A stretch of DNA of 64,000 bases, taken from contig NC_134981.1 in NCBI RefSeq assembly GCF_965638725.1, forward strand, positions 45,784,849 through 45,848,848, given 5' to 3'. The notes below the pieces were generated by a model. That model saw nothing but the letters and a program-made list of their open reading frames with translations. It had not been told where the DNA came from and did not search any database. The stretch is from Aptenodytes patagonicus. Taxonomy: Eukaryota > Chordata > Aves > Sphenisciformes > Spheniscidae. The number at the start of each line of letters is the position of its first letter. Positions within the stretch are counted from its first letter, which is position 1. The translations under genes were made by a program, and so were the position numbers. Positions 45,204 through 55,679 of this stretch are shown in pieces.

Positions 45204-48085
45204 TAATAGAATGGTTTGAGTTGGAAGGGACCTTAAATACCATCTAGTCCAACCCCCCTGCCATGGGCAGGGACATCTTTCACTTGATCAGGTTGCTCAG
45301 AGCCCCGTCCAACCTGACCTTAAACACTTCCAATGATGGGGCATCCATCTGGGCAACCTGTTCCACTGTCTCGCCACCCTCATCGTAAAGAATTTCTTCC
45401 TTATATCTAGTCTAAACCTACCCTCTTTCAGTTCAAACCATTGCCCCTTGTCCTTTCGCTGCAGGCCTTGGTAAAAAGTTTGTCCCCATCTTTCTTATAA
45501 GCCCCCTTTAAGTACTGATAGGCTGCAATAAGGTCTCCCCGAAGCCTTCTCTTCTCCAGGCTGAACAACCCCAACTCTCTCAGCCTTTCTTCAGAGGAGA
45601 GGTGTTCCATCCCCCTGATCATTTTTGTGGCCCTCTTCTGGACCCGCTCCAACAGGTCCATGTCTTTCTTATGCTGAGGGCTCCAGAGCTGGATGCAGTA
45701 CTGCAGGTGGGGTCTCACCAGAGCAGAGGAGAGGGGCAGAATCCCCTCCCTCGACCTGCTGGCCGCGCTTCTTTTGATGCAGCCCAGGATACGATTGGCC
45801 TTCTGGGCTGCGAGCGCACATTGGCGGCTCATGTCCAGCTTCTCATCCACCAGTACCCCCAAGTCCTTCTCGGCAGGGCTGCTCTCAATCCCTTCATCCC
45901 CCAGCCTGCATTGATACCGGGGGTTGCCCCGACCCAGGGGCAGGACCTTGCACTTGGCCTTGTTAAACCTCATGAGGTTCACACGGGCCCACTTCTCCAG
46001 CTTGTCCAGGTCCCTCTGGATGGCATCCCGTCCCTCTGGCGTGTCGACCGCACCACTCAGCTTGGTGTCACCTGCAAACTTGCTGAGGGTGCACTCGATC
46101 CCACTGTCTATGTCATTGATGAAGATATTAAACAGTACCGGTCCCAATACGGACCCCTGCGGGACGCCACTCGTCACCAATCTCCATCTGGACCTTGAGC
46201 CGTTGACCACTACCCCCTGGATGCGACCATCTAACCAATTCCTCACCCACCAGACAGTCCACCCATCAAATCCATACCTCTCCAGTTTAGAGAGAAGGAT
46301 GTTGTGGGGGACCGTGTCAAAGGCCTCACAGAGGTCCAGACAGACGACATCTGTAGCCCTTCCCGTGTCCACTGATGTAGTCGCTCCATCATAGAAGGCC
46401 ACTAGGTTAGTCAGGCAGGACTTGCCCTTGGTGAAGCCATGCTGGCTGTCTCGAATCACCTCCCTGTCCTCCATGGGCCTTAGCATAGCTTCCAGGAGGA
46501 TCTGTTCCATGATCTTCCCAGGCACAGAGGTGAGACTGACTGGCCTGTAGCTCCCCAGGTCTTCCTTTTTTCCCTTCTTAAAAATGGGGGTTATGTTTCC
46601 CCTTTTCCAGTCAGTGGGAACTTCTCCGGACTGCCACGCCTTCTCAAATACGATGGATACTGGCTTAGCAGCTTCATCCGCCAGGTCCTTCAGGACCCGC
46701 GGATGGACCTCATCGGGTCCCATGGACTTGTGCACCTTCAGGTGCCTTAGATGGTCTCGAACCTGATGTTCTCCCACAGTGGGCGGCTCTTCATTCTCCC
46801 AGTCCCCGCCTTTGCCTTCTGCGGCTTGGGCGGTGAGGCTCGAGCACTTGCCGGTGAAGACCGAGGCAAAAAAGTCATTGAGTACCTCCGCCTTCTCCAT
46901 GTCCCGGGTAACCAGGTCTCCCGTTTTGTTCCGGAGAGGGCCCACCTTTTCCCTCGTCTTCCTTTTATCCCCGACGTACCTATAGAATCTTTTCTTGTTG
47001 CCCTTGATGTCCCTGGCCAGGTTTAATTCTATCGGGGCTTTAGCTTTCCTAACCTGATCCCTGGCTGCTCGGACAATTTCTCTGTATTCCTTGCAGGCTA
47101 CCTGTCCTTGCTTCCACCCTCTGTAGGCTTCCTTTTTGTGTTGGAGTTTGTCCAGGAGCTCCTTGTTCATCCCTGCAGGCCTCCTGGTGTTTTTGCCTGA
47201 CTTCCTCTTTGTTGGGATGCATCGCTCCTGAGCTTGGAGGAGGTGATCCTTGAATATTACCCGGGTTTCTTGGGCCCCTCTTCCCTCCAGGGCTTTGTCC
47301 CATGGCACTCTACCAAGCAGATCCCTGAAGAGGCCAAAGTCCGCTCTCCTGAAGTCCAGGGTAGTGAGCTTGCTGTGCGCCCTCCTCGGTGCCCTAAGGA
47401 TCTTGAACTCCACCATTTTGTGGTCACTGCAGCCCAGGCTGCCCTTGAGCTTCACATTCCCCACCAGCCCCTCCTTGTTGGTGAGAACAAGGTCCAGCGT
47501 AGCACCTCTCCTCGTTGGCTCCTCTACCACTTGGAGAAGGAAGTTATCATCGACGCATTCCAGGAACCTTCCGGATTGCTTATGCCCTGCCGTGTTGTCC
47601 CTCCAACAGATGTCGGGGTGGCTGAAGTCCCCCGTGAGGACCAGGGCTTGTGAGCGTGAGGCTGCTCCTATCTGTCTATAGAGGGCCTCATCCGCTCGGT
47701 CTTCCTGGTCGGGTGGCCTGTAGCAGACCCCCACTGTAATGTCACCTGTCCCTGCCTTCCCTTTAATCCTGACCCACAAGCTCTTGGTTGGCTCCTCATC
47801 CATCCCCAGGCAGAGCTCCATGCACTGCAGCTGGTCATTGACATAGAGGGCGACACCCCCTCCTCATCTCCCCTGCCTGTCCTTCCTAAAGAGCCTGTAT
47901 CCCTCCATCCCAACACTCCAATCATAGGAGCCATCCCACCACGTCTCCGTGATGCCAATAAGGTCGTAGCCCTGCAGGCGTGCGCACGTCTCGAACTCCT
48001 CTTGTTTATTCCCCGTGCTATGTGCGTTTGCATAGAGGCATTGAAGCTGGGCCCTGGATGAAGCTGTCTTACTGGCTGGAGTTCC
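45204..48085 (-). mobile_element. CR1 LINE, long, 5'-truncated
   Basis: The 3' UTR starts near 45204 (only a degraded octamer, aatagaatgg). ORF2 covers most of the element and the 5' edge is in the ORF2 N-terminus near 48085, where it meets an older CR1. It lacks the C-terminal deletion of the two related copies. It lies antisense to NCBP1. Confidence 0.85.
45428..47821 (-). CDS. CR1 ORF2, 797-codon open frame lacking the endonuclease N-terminus
   Basis: The longest CR1 frame in the window. From Met at 47821 it has the C-terminal half of the endonuclease ([34 protein letters not shown]) and then the whole [73 protein letters not shown] and the catalytic box FAGD (46068-46079). The C-terminal region runs through [14 protein letters not shown] and [18 protein letters not shown] at 47864-47866 separates it from the endonuclease N-terminus, at the same place as in the copy at 40774. 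With Gly in place of the first catalytic Asp it is not expected to polymerise DNA. Confidence 0.8.
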   Translation of the reverse strand: MELCLGMDEEPTKSLWVRIKGKAGTGDITVGVCYRPPDQEDRADEALYRQIGAASRSQALVLTGDFSHPDICWRDNTAGHKQSGRFLECVDDNFLLQVVEEPTRRGATLDLVLTNKEGLVGNVKLKGSLGCSDHKMVEFKILRAPRRAHSKLTTLDFRRADFGLFRDLLGRVPWDKALEGRGAQETRVIFKDHLLQAQERCIPTKRKSGKNTRRPAGMNKELLDKLQHKKEAYRGWKQGQVACKEYREIVRAARDQVRKAKAPIELNLARDIKGNKKRFYRYVGDKRKTREKVGPLRNKTGDLVTRDMEKAEVLNDFFASVFTGKCSSLTAQAAEGKGGDWENEEPPTVGEHQVRDHLRHLKVHKSMGPDEVHPRVLKDLADEAAKPVSIVFEKAWQSGEVPTDWKRGNITPIFKKGKKEDLGSYRPVSLTSVPGKIMEQILLEAMLRPMEDREVIRDSQHGFTKGKSCLTNLVAFYDGATTSVDTGRATDVVCLDLCEAFDTVPHNILLSKLERYGFDGWTVWWVRNWLDGRIQGVVVNGSRSRWRLVTSGVPQGSVLGPVLFNIFINDIDSGIECTLSKFAGDTKLSGAVDTPEGRDAIQRDLDKLEKWARVNLMRFNKAKCKVLPLGRGNPRYQCRLGDEGIESSPAEKDLGVLVDEKLDMSRQCALAAQKANRILGCIKRSAASRSREGILPLSSALVRPHLQYCIQLWSPQHKKDMDLLERVQKRATKMIRGMEHLSSEERLRELGLFSLEKRRLRGDLIAAYQYLKGAYKKDGDKLFTKACSERTRGNGLN

Positions 48086-48089
48086 TTTG

Positions 48090-49230
48090 TGCTGCGACTG
48101 GAGTTCCTTTGTGCTCCCTGCTGTTCAGGGACTTGAGAGATTTTGGAACAGTGATTGCCGGTGAAAATGGAGGCAAAAAAATCATTGAGTACCTCAGCCT
48201 TCTGCATGTTGGTTGTCACTAATTCTCCTGTCTTATTTTTTTTGGCGGGGGGGGGGGGGGAGCGTGTATACGTTCTCTTTAATCTTCGTTTTCTGGCCAA
48301 CATACCTGTAGAAGCCCTTCTTATGATTCTTCACAGCCCTTGCCAAATTCAGCTCCATCTGTGCCTTAGCTTTCCTGACCCCATCCCTACACGCCTGGGC
48401 AGCATCTCTATATTCTTCCTAGGATGTGTGTCCCTGCTTCCACTGCCTGTGCATTTCCTTCTTGCGCTTCAGCTCGACCAGAGGGTCCTTACTCAGCCAT
48501 GCCGGTCTCCTGCCTTCCTTGCCTGATTTCTTACACATGGGAATCGAGAGCTTTTGTGCACTAAGAAAAACATCCTTAAAGAGCTGCCAGCTCCCTTCTG
48601 CTCCTTTATCCCCAAGGGCAGTTTCCCAGGGGGTCCCATCCACTAGTTCTTTAAACACCTGAAAGTTTGCTCTCCTAAAATTCAGGGTCTTGACTTTACT
48701 CTTTGCCTGGCCCATATCCCTCGAGATTGCAAATCCCACCAGGGCATGATCACTGCAGCCCAGGCTGCCACCAGTCTTGACCTCTCCAATTAGCTCATCT
48801 GTGTTGGTGAGCAACAGGTCCAGTAACCCTTCTCCTCTGGTCAGGCTGTCTGTCACCTGGATTAAAAAGTTATCCTCAACGCACACCAAGAGTCTCCTGG
48901 ACTGCTTACAGCTTGCTGCGCTGCTTTTCCAGCAGATGTCAGCACGGTTGAAGTCCCCCAGCAGGATCAGGGCCTGCAAGTGTGATGCTTCCTGTAGCTG
49001 GAGTAAGAACAACATCCTCCCTTTGTTCGGGCAGCCTATAGTAGACACCAACCACGAGGTTTCGTTTGTTGGCTTGGCCTCTAATTTTTACCCATAAGCT
49101 CTCAACCTGTTCATTGCTGTCTTTCAAAGACAGCTCTGTGCAATCAATCCTTTTTTTTTTTTTACACAGATGGCAAGCCCCCCGCCCCTCCTTCCTTGCC
49201 TGTCCCTTTACTGAGAAGAAATGGAAAGCT
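48090..49230 (-). mobile_element. older CR1 LINE fragment (endonuclease region)
   Basis: A diverged CR1 frame at 48419-49051 with ALILLGDFNRADICWKSS, CSDHALVGF and KSGKEGRRPAWLSKD. A poly-C/G tract at 48247-48261 and a short local duplication (ggagttcctttgtgct, 48077-48117) mark the contact with the younger CR1. No 3' end is found, so it is truncated on both sides. Confidence 0.75.
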
Positions 49231-50616
49231 GATTTACAAACTGTTTGAGCATAACTGCTAATTTTCTTGTTTTCCCTCCCAAGTATTTGAATTTTTTTTG
49301 AATACTAACCTTATTTCTTGTCTACAAACATTTTCAACAGAGCTGCAGTGTTTTAAACTTTAGTGTGAATTCTGCAGCCTTTTATTCCGTTTGCTTATTG
49401 CTATTTCCTTGTAAGGCCTGTCAAGTTGATAATACATTGCCTTCAACTACAATATAATAAACATTTCTAAGAGATTTCCCTTGCTTTGCAGATGGACATA
49501 GAGCAATAGATATAATTTAGCGTAACTGATATTTTCTAAATGCTAAACCAACACTTTTCTTTATTTGCAAGGCTGAAGTAAATATAAACTGAAAGCACTC
49601 TATCCCTTTTCAAATAAACCCACTTGTAGTGGTGACTGAAAGGATTAATCACCTGTGGGACCTCATGTCTTTAAAGTTCATAAGGCCAAGCCCAGAATTC
49701 TCCATACTACTCTGTAGTCTGCGTGAAATGCTCTGAAGTGTGGCCCCTTTTTCTTAATAGCTCCGCGTGGATGTATGTGTTGGTATTATTGGTGTCTGTC
49801 AAACCAAAGTGTCAAAACAACATAAGAACTTAGAACTTAACTTAACTTAGAACTTAAGCTTTACAGAGTCTGGGTATGTCATCAGTGCCCAGGTAGCCAG
49901 GTGATTTCCCTCCCCCCCCCAAAGTATGATATGCCAGTTTGAAACTTGTATCTGAACATTTGATAATGAACACTTGATGAATTTCAAAAACATGGTCCTA
50001 TGTAATGTCTCAAGTAGATCAGTCCTTATCGTTTTTTTTTTTTTTCTGTTTCGTATCCTGAGGATAGGAGCAGTTTTTTGCCTAACAGACATGCAAATAC
50101 CCTTATATAACTTTTTAGGTGGGAGTAAAGTAAACGCAGTGCTATAAGAAAGGTACAGATGTCACTTTCATGCCACTGTTTTTTCATGTTAAATGCTTAT
50201 CTTTCATTTAATACTTTCCTAGTATCCTAGAGCAGATGAATTCAGCTAGCTTGCTCGCTTCCTTCCTTCCTCAGATTCTGCTGTAATATTGCGTTAGCTC
50301 ATGCTATAACTCAGTGCACATTTCTACACTGTTCATTGTATTTACTAGACATAACAGAATTGTTGTATAATGCTAGTCTTATGCATGGCATTAATCTAAA
50401 ACGATAGGGGTAATTAAGGAGGCTTATATTAGTATGGTAAAGAGTTTGCACTATCTTTTGAAGCTCCTCTCTTATTCCCAGAACGTGAGTTTGACAGAAT
50501 AAAATGGGCCTTGTTTTGGTATACAATTGCTGAATGTGTGCATTGCTGTTCTCAAGTTCAGGATTGTGCAGGCTGAGTCTGACTGTGTTCTGATTCTGTG
50601 CTTTCCTCCCATGTAG
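49231..50616 (+). other. NCBP1: NCBP1 intron, unassigned
   Basis: AT-rich, no exon or clear repeat. The acceptor is CTCCCATGTAG at 50606-50616. Confidence 0.55.
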
Positions 50617-50727
50617 GTAATATTTGCAGAATTGTTTCAGCTTCCATCTCCACCACATATTGAGGTTATGTACACAGCACTCCTCATTGAACTCTGCAAA
50701 CTCCAGCCTGGCTCTTTACCACAAGTT
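50617..50727 (+). CDS. NCBP1: NCBP1 internal exon d
   Basis: 111 bp, exactly 37 codons: [20 protein letters not shown] ... [12 protein letters not shown] (about residues 354-390), part of the middle MIF4G-type helical domain of CBP80. Phase 0 at both ends. The donor is GTATCCTTTT, a U12-type site, not a standard GTRAGT. Confidence 0.95.
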
Positions 50728-52027
50728 GTATCCTTTTCATGCTGCTAAAGAGCCTTTTTAAATGGAGTATTTTTTTCTTTTGTTCTGTACAAGACGGAAT
50801 AGCAATAAATGTCAGCAGTAATAAATTTTCCTTCTTTCCATATTTAGCTGTATGAAACTTTGCCAATAACACTGCTCACATGAAGGAATAACACAGCTCA
50901 ACAGTTATAAGTAAAGCCTGCATTCACATCTAAGCCTGTTCTTTAGCTTGCAGACTAGGCAAACTGAGAGACCTTGTTCCGATTCTTCCTCAGATCTTTT
51001 TGAGGAGCCCTCTTGTAGCCAAGGGATGGAATAAATAACTTGCATGATTCTGAGCCCTGTTTTTACATCAGGGCAGCTTGTGGCATGGTTATAGTCACAT
51101 TAAAACCTGGAAAAGGAAAGGAAATTATTAACTTCTTAAATCTTTTCTTGTAACAGCGGTATGAGTGCTCCTAGTCCATTTCATTGCAAAGTGTAGTAGA
51201 TAAATTAACCTGTTTGAGTTTGCACGGAAATGAACTAGGAGCATTCATAAAGTCAATAATAATCTCTCAGGTCAGAGAGTAGCTAATGGCGAGGAAGGAA
51301 GTATCAGCTCCTAGCTAATTCTGTGTTGCATTGGCCCCTTTTCATTGTAGTTTTAGATTGTGGCTAATGAGCTACAGTCACTGAGAATGGAGGACTAACA
51401 GACATACCTACTGGTAATTCCATTCCCAAATTTTTATTCTACTGCTTGAAATCACCCAGTGATTGTAACCACATAGCCTAAACTCTCACTGAGACTATCC
51501 CTAAAATTGTGGGGACCCGCTTGCAGTAAGTATCAATAGGGATATAGCAACAAAGAATCAGGGTTGGCTGGCCATGGTCTTTGGGTCAGGCCAGTGTGGA
51601 CATACTTTCTTGAGCTGTTAATGATGAGCAAAGATGGTCCGTTGATTAGGCAGCAACAGGAGCATGTGAAGCTAATATGAGATCATAAAAATGTGATCCA
51701 TAATGAGGTTGATGTCCATTCATATCATTAGTGTGCAGTTTTTGTTGTCTCATGGTGGGGATTCTGGCTTCCAGTAAAAGGAGATAATGGTCTCACTGTA
51801 ATTAATGGAAGAAAACCAGACTTGGATTAGAGAATAGATGTTACTTATTGGAGAAACCTGCATGCTTCATTATTTATTTATTCCTGTGGCCTTTTCAAAA
51901 TGGGGCAAGTCATGATATAAAGACAGGGAGCTGTCAGTAGAGAGTTGATGAAATCATCTCTGAAAAATGGAGAGAGTAACTTATGATTTCAGATGCTTCT
52001 CTGTTAACTTTAATAAGAAACTTTCAG
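50728..52027 (+). other. NCBP1: U12-type (minor spliceosome) intron of NCBP1
   Basis: The 5' splice site reads GTATCCTTT, identical to the U12 consensus. A branch-site candidate tctgTTAAC ends at 52008, placing the branch A about 20 bases before the AG at 52026-52027, and there is no strong polypyrimidine tract. These are the hallmarks of a U12 intron. No other feature is seen in its 1.3 kb. Confidence 0.85.
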
Positions 52028-52092
52028 CTTGCACAAGCCACAGAAATGCTTTACATGCGCTTGGATACAATGAATACTACATGTATAGACAG
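52028..52092 (+). CDS. NCBP1: NCBP1 internal exon e
   Basis: 65 bp: LAQATEMLYMRLDTMNTTCI and D, plus AG of the next codon (about residues 391-412). The donor is AG|GTAAGT. Frame intact. Confidence 0.95.
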
Positions 52093-52853
52093 GTAAGTAT
52101 GTATTTTGGGGACAACAGAAAATGTTTCTCATTTTTCTTGTGCATTGGATATTGATGCATTTTTGAAAAGGATCATCTGAAATCCTTGATAAACAGTTTG
52201 GATCTCTACAAAATGTTTTTGGGGCTCTAGACTTGAGCCATCTGAAGAGAAGGTAAGGGACGGACTGACCACTTGCCTCTCTTCTCCCAGAAACTCTTTC
52301 CTTCAAGTCACTAGTCTGATTAGCTATACAGTACAGCTATAAAAACTGTGACAACTCTTCCACATCCATACCCCCTTCTGTTATGTACTACTTTCTCCTC
52401 CCTATTGGCCTGAGGAAGGAAAGGGTTGGAAGTGGGTTTATGGGAAGGTTGGCTAGCTGGAAAAGAGCAGTGGTGTTTCTGTGGTTTGAGTGGTCTGCAT
52501 TATGTAGAACTAAAATTACTGTGCAAAAATGTGAAAACCTGTAGACTTGCACTAAATTTTTTTCACTGCTTATTTTAGTAAGTCATTAGTCTCGTATATG
52601 CACGAGAACAAGAGAGACTGCACATTCATCCATAAGGGCTGGCTTTTGAATCTCAATTCAGTCTTTTGGTGTGAGTCAATATCGATGTCTATTTAATGCA
52701 TTAATGACTACAGATTGGAGAGTTTGGGCTTATCTTTGAGATTTTCTTATAGATGTATTCTACTTGTCAATTAAGAGGTTTGTGGGGGTTTTTTTGTTTG
52801 TTGTTTTTCTTTGCAGTTCTGGTATTTAATAGAGCTTTCTTCTTTTAAAAAAG
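52093..52853 (+). other. NCBP1: NCBP1 intron, unassigned
   Basis: 761 bp, AT-rich, no repeat recognised. The acceptor is CTTTTAAAAAAG. Confidence 0.7.
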
Positions 52854-52916
52854 GTTTATTAACTGGTTTTCCCACCACCTGAGTAACTTTCAGTTCCGTT
52901 GGAGCTGGGAAGATTG
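52854..52916 (+). CDS. NCBP1: NCBP1 internal exon f
   Basis: 63 bp: completes Arg, then FINWFSHHLSNFQFRWSWED and TG of a Trp codon (about residues 412-433). The donor is TG|GTAAGT. The next exon (expected to start with the final base of Trp, then Ser-Asp) is not found in the remaining 11 kb, so the following intron is longer than that. Confidence 0.95.
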
Positions 52917-54199
52917 GTAAGTCAGTCTCTGTCTCCCATCAGAACTTAAACCTTCAAACTTATCCAGCAAACGTCACAACATAGTGGTTCTGTTAACTGC
53001 TTTCCACTAACACTTTTGACCCCTCCCCCCCACCTGTTTACTACCATTCCTTGGTAGACAAGGTTGGTAACCTTTAGTCACTATAAAAACAATCCCAGTT
53101 TTCTGTAATGAACATCCAAGCAGTACTGTGTTCTGTAAACAGTGGAAACCTGATTTGCTTGTAGATTTTTGTCCTTATCACCTCAGTCAGTTGTTTGCAA
53201 ACTTTTCAGAAGGGTTCTCCTACTTATCAGTAATTTGCCTTGACTCTCCTTCCCTTTGGCTCCCTGCATTCATATATGTAACCTCACTCTCTGAGCGCCA
53301 TCCTAACATGACACCCCCCACCCTCCCCCTGAATCTTGATCTTTTGGCTTCTAGCAGGAGCTCCCTGCACCCCCTCAGTGCCTAACCATAGCTTTCCCAA
53401 AACCTTGTATTCCAGGTACCATGCCTTCTGCTTACTCCCATCCTGTCCTGCTCCCACATATAAAGAAAGATTACTTGGGGGCTTAGTCCTCCTTACAGTC
53501 TAACTTCTGCAGCCTGCTACCATACCTGCATCCCATAGCCAATGTGCCTAGGTATCCCTGGGAAGAGGGGTGCAGCCGTGTATGTGATGCATTACTTCAG
53601 ATTTACTTATGTATGTCCCCTGTGTTGTGCCAATTGGGAGTTGTGCGTTTGCTGCTTATCAAGTTTGTTCATGTTGACTGTCCAAGTAGGAGCCTCCAAA
53701 TAGCTGTTTTTTCATTGCCTACATTCCCCTTGTTGGGAACACTGATGTGGGTATCTCTCTACCAAGCTGCCAGTTTTCACAAAACTTTTAAGAATATAAC
53801 TGCCTTTGAGACTCCTCTTTCTCTGAAATGTATTTAATACCAGCTAAGAACCCAAAAAATGTTTGGAGGGAGGAACATAGTGAAATCACACAAACTTTGT
53901 TTCCTCGGGAAAGCAGTCTAACTAACAGAGCAAACACTGCTTTAATTTTTCAGAGAAGCCATTCCAAAAGTTACCTTATGAAGATGGGATTCCTAAGATT
54001 GCTAATGGCCAATAAGGAAATAGTGATAGACCGGCTCCTTATCTTCAAATTGTGTACACTGTAAAACATGAAAGTCTAAAACAGTCTGCTGACTAGGGAG
54101 TAATCTGCTGGTCAGCTGCTGTGGGTGACGCCTGTTTAGCTGGTAAGCAGAAATGCAGCTCCCAGAGTACAGAAGCAGTTAGCAGGGCAGTCAGCACAC
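52917..54199 (+). other. NCBP1: NCBP1 intron, unassigned
   Basis: About 1.3 kb with no exon and no recognised repeat. Confidence 0.55.
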
Positions 54200-54712
54200 C
54201 AGGGAGCTCCAGACAGTGTGGGGCTGTACAGCAATGGTGGTGATGTGCCACAAGGCTCTGTCCCCAGCACTGGTTGGAAACAACACCCCTAGTAAATTAA
54301 AAGCCTTGTTCCAGATGGAGCTTTAGAGGAAGAATGTCGCTGTTGAGGTCTGGGGCTGCAGGAATTGCCTGAAGCAGGAGGTAGTGGTGGTTTTGCTTGT
54401 GGGAGGTGTGCTCTGGTCAAAGAGCAGAGTTGCCAGGTAAAGGAGCTGTGTAAGGAGGTGAGCAGGCTGTTGTAGCATTAGGGAAGGCAAATAGATCAAC
54501 AGGGTCTGCACAGAGACCTTGAAAAGACTAGAGCCTGAGCCACATAGCGCAAGGAAGAAGTGACAGCAAGAAGCTACACTTAAACCAGTGGTGGATGGAG
54601 ATAGACAAGATGGGGGAGGCCGGAGACTTGTAACTTCTAGAGTAGGAGAAAGGCTCCTTCTCTGCCCTTAGATCTGAACTTACAGGAACAGTACAGTCCT
54701 GTAATAGCTAAT
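54200..54712 (+). mobile_element. old CR1 LINE, ORF1 region, left half
   Basis: Degraded CR1 ORF1: a zinc-finger-like CRNCLK...CVL pattern and a coiled-coil-like QVKELCKEVSRL stretch near 54345-54480. It ends at CTAAT, where ERV-L copy D inserts, and resumes at 62147. The left edge is approximate. Confidence 0.6.
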
Positions 54713-55264
54713 GGTGGTTTAACTTCAGTCGGCAATTGAGTACCGCACAGCCGCTCGCTCACTCCTCCCCCCCCGCCCCCCGGTGGGATGGGGGAGAGAA
54801 TCGGAAGAGCACAAGTGAGAAAAACTCGTGGGTTGAGATAAAAACAGTTTAATAATTGAAATAGAATAAAATACTACTACTACTACTAATAGTAAGAAGA
54901 ATACATAAAGCAAGTGATGCACAGTGCAATTGCTCACCACCCGCCGACCGATGCCCAGCCAGTCCCCGAGCAGCGGCCCCCCCGGCCAGCTTTCCCCAGT
55001 TTATGTACTGAGCATGACGTCACATGGTATGGAATGTCCCTTTGGCCAGTTTGGCTGTGCCCCCTCCCAGCTTCTTGGGCACCTGCAGCCCTCTCAGTCG
55101 GTAGAGCATGGGTAGCTGAAAAGTCCTTGGCTAGTGTAAGCATTACCTAGCAACAACTAAAACATCGGTGCGTTATCAACTTTGTTCTCAGCCTAAATCC
55201 AAAACACAGCACCGTACCAGCTACTAAGAGGGAAATTAACTCTATCCCTGCCGAAACCAGGACA
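54713..55264 (-). mobile_element. 3' LTR of ERV-L copy D
   Basis: The terminal bases are altered: it begins GGTGGTTTAAC, having lost the TGTC seen in its relatives. It ends CCGAAACCAGGACA. It keeps a perfect CRE TGACGTCA at 55015-55022 and lacks the 14-base block that its partner LTR has. Confidence 0.9.
55015..55022. promoter_or_regulatory. perfect CRE/ATF palindrome in the copy D 3' LTR
   Basis: TGACGTCA, with TGCTCAGTACATAAAC following on the - strand. It is the same position and spacing as in the copy C LTR. Confidence 0.6.
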
Positions 55265-55679
55265 GTATCCACCCCTTACTCTATACCATCTACGTCATGC
55301 TCAAGTCCCATATTTTCCAGTACATTTCCATTAATCACCACCCCTTTTCCTGGGTTTCTTTTAATATATATATACACACACAGATATCATTCCCTTAGTC
55401 TGTGGGCCATCCCTCTAAAATGTTCGGTGAGTTCATTTAGTCCATGACTTTGGGCTCCATCTGTCATAACAATCTTCCAGGGCAGGAAAGATGGAGATGG
55501 TGTGTGGTGTTGGATTGTTTCATGTTGAAGTCAGTTCTGGTACCATCATCACTGCACTTTGCTTGGTTTCACTGAAGTTATTCTTCATTAGTCTGGGTGA
55601 TTCTTAGTGTAATATCATTAGTATGGCATATAATATTATGTAGCACTTAACATCACATAGTTCAGATCATTGGCTATTC
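55265..55679 (-). other. 3' untranslated region of ERV-L copy D
   Basis: Homologous to the 3' UTR of the other copies, with a short TATA/CA tract. The polypurine-like end is AGTAAGGGGTGGATAC. No env. Confidence 0.7.

Noticed and set aside
48236..48262. Poly-G/poly-C run as a G-quadruplex signal of interest
   Set aside because: A single G run at a junction between CR1 pieces; a slippage or sequencing-prone tract is the simpler view.
18226..52916. NCBP1 as a processed pseudogene
   Set aside because: Exons are separated by introns with proper splice sites, including a U12 intron, so it derives from genomic DNA and not from a retrocopy.
53128..53837. Possible next NCBP1 exon after 52916
   Set aside because: Searched for Ser-Asp-Cys-Leu and Pro-Lys-Pro-Lys-Phe-type codons with an acceptor; none found.
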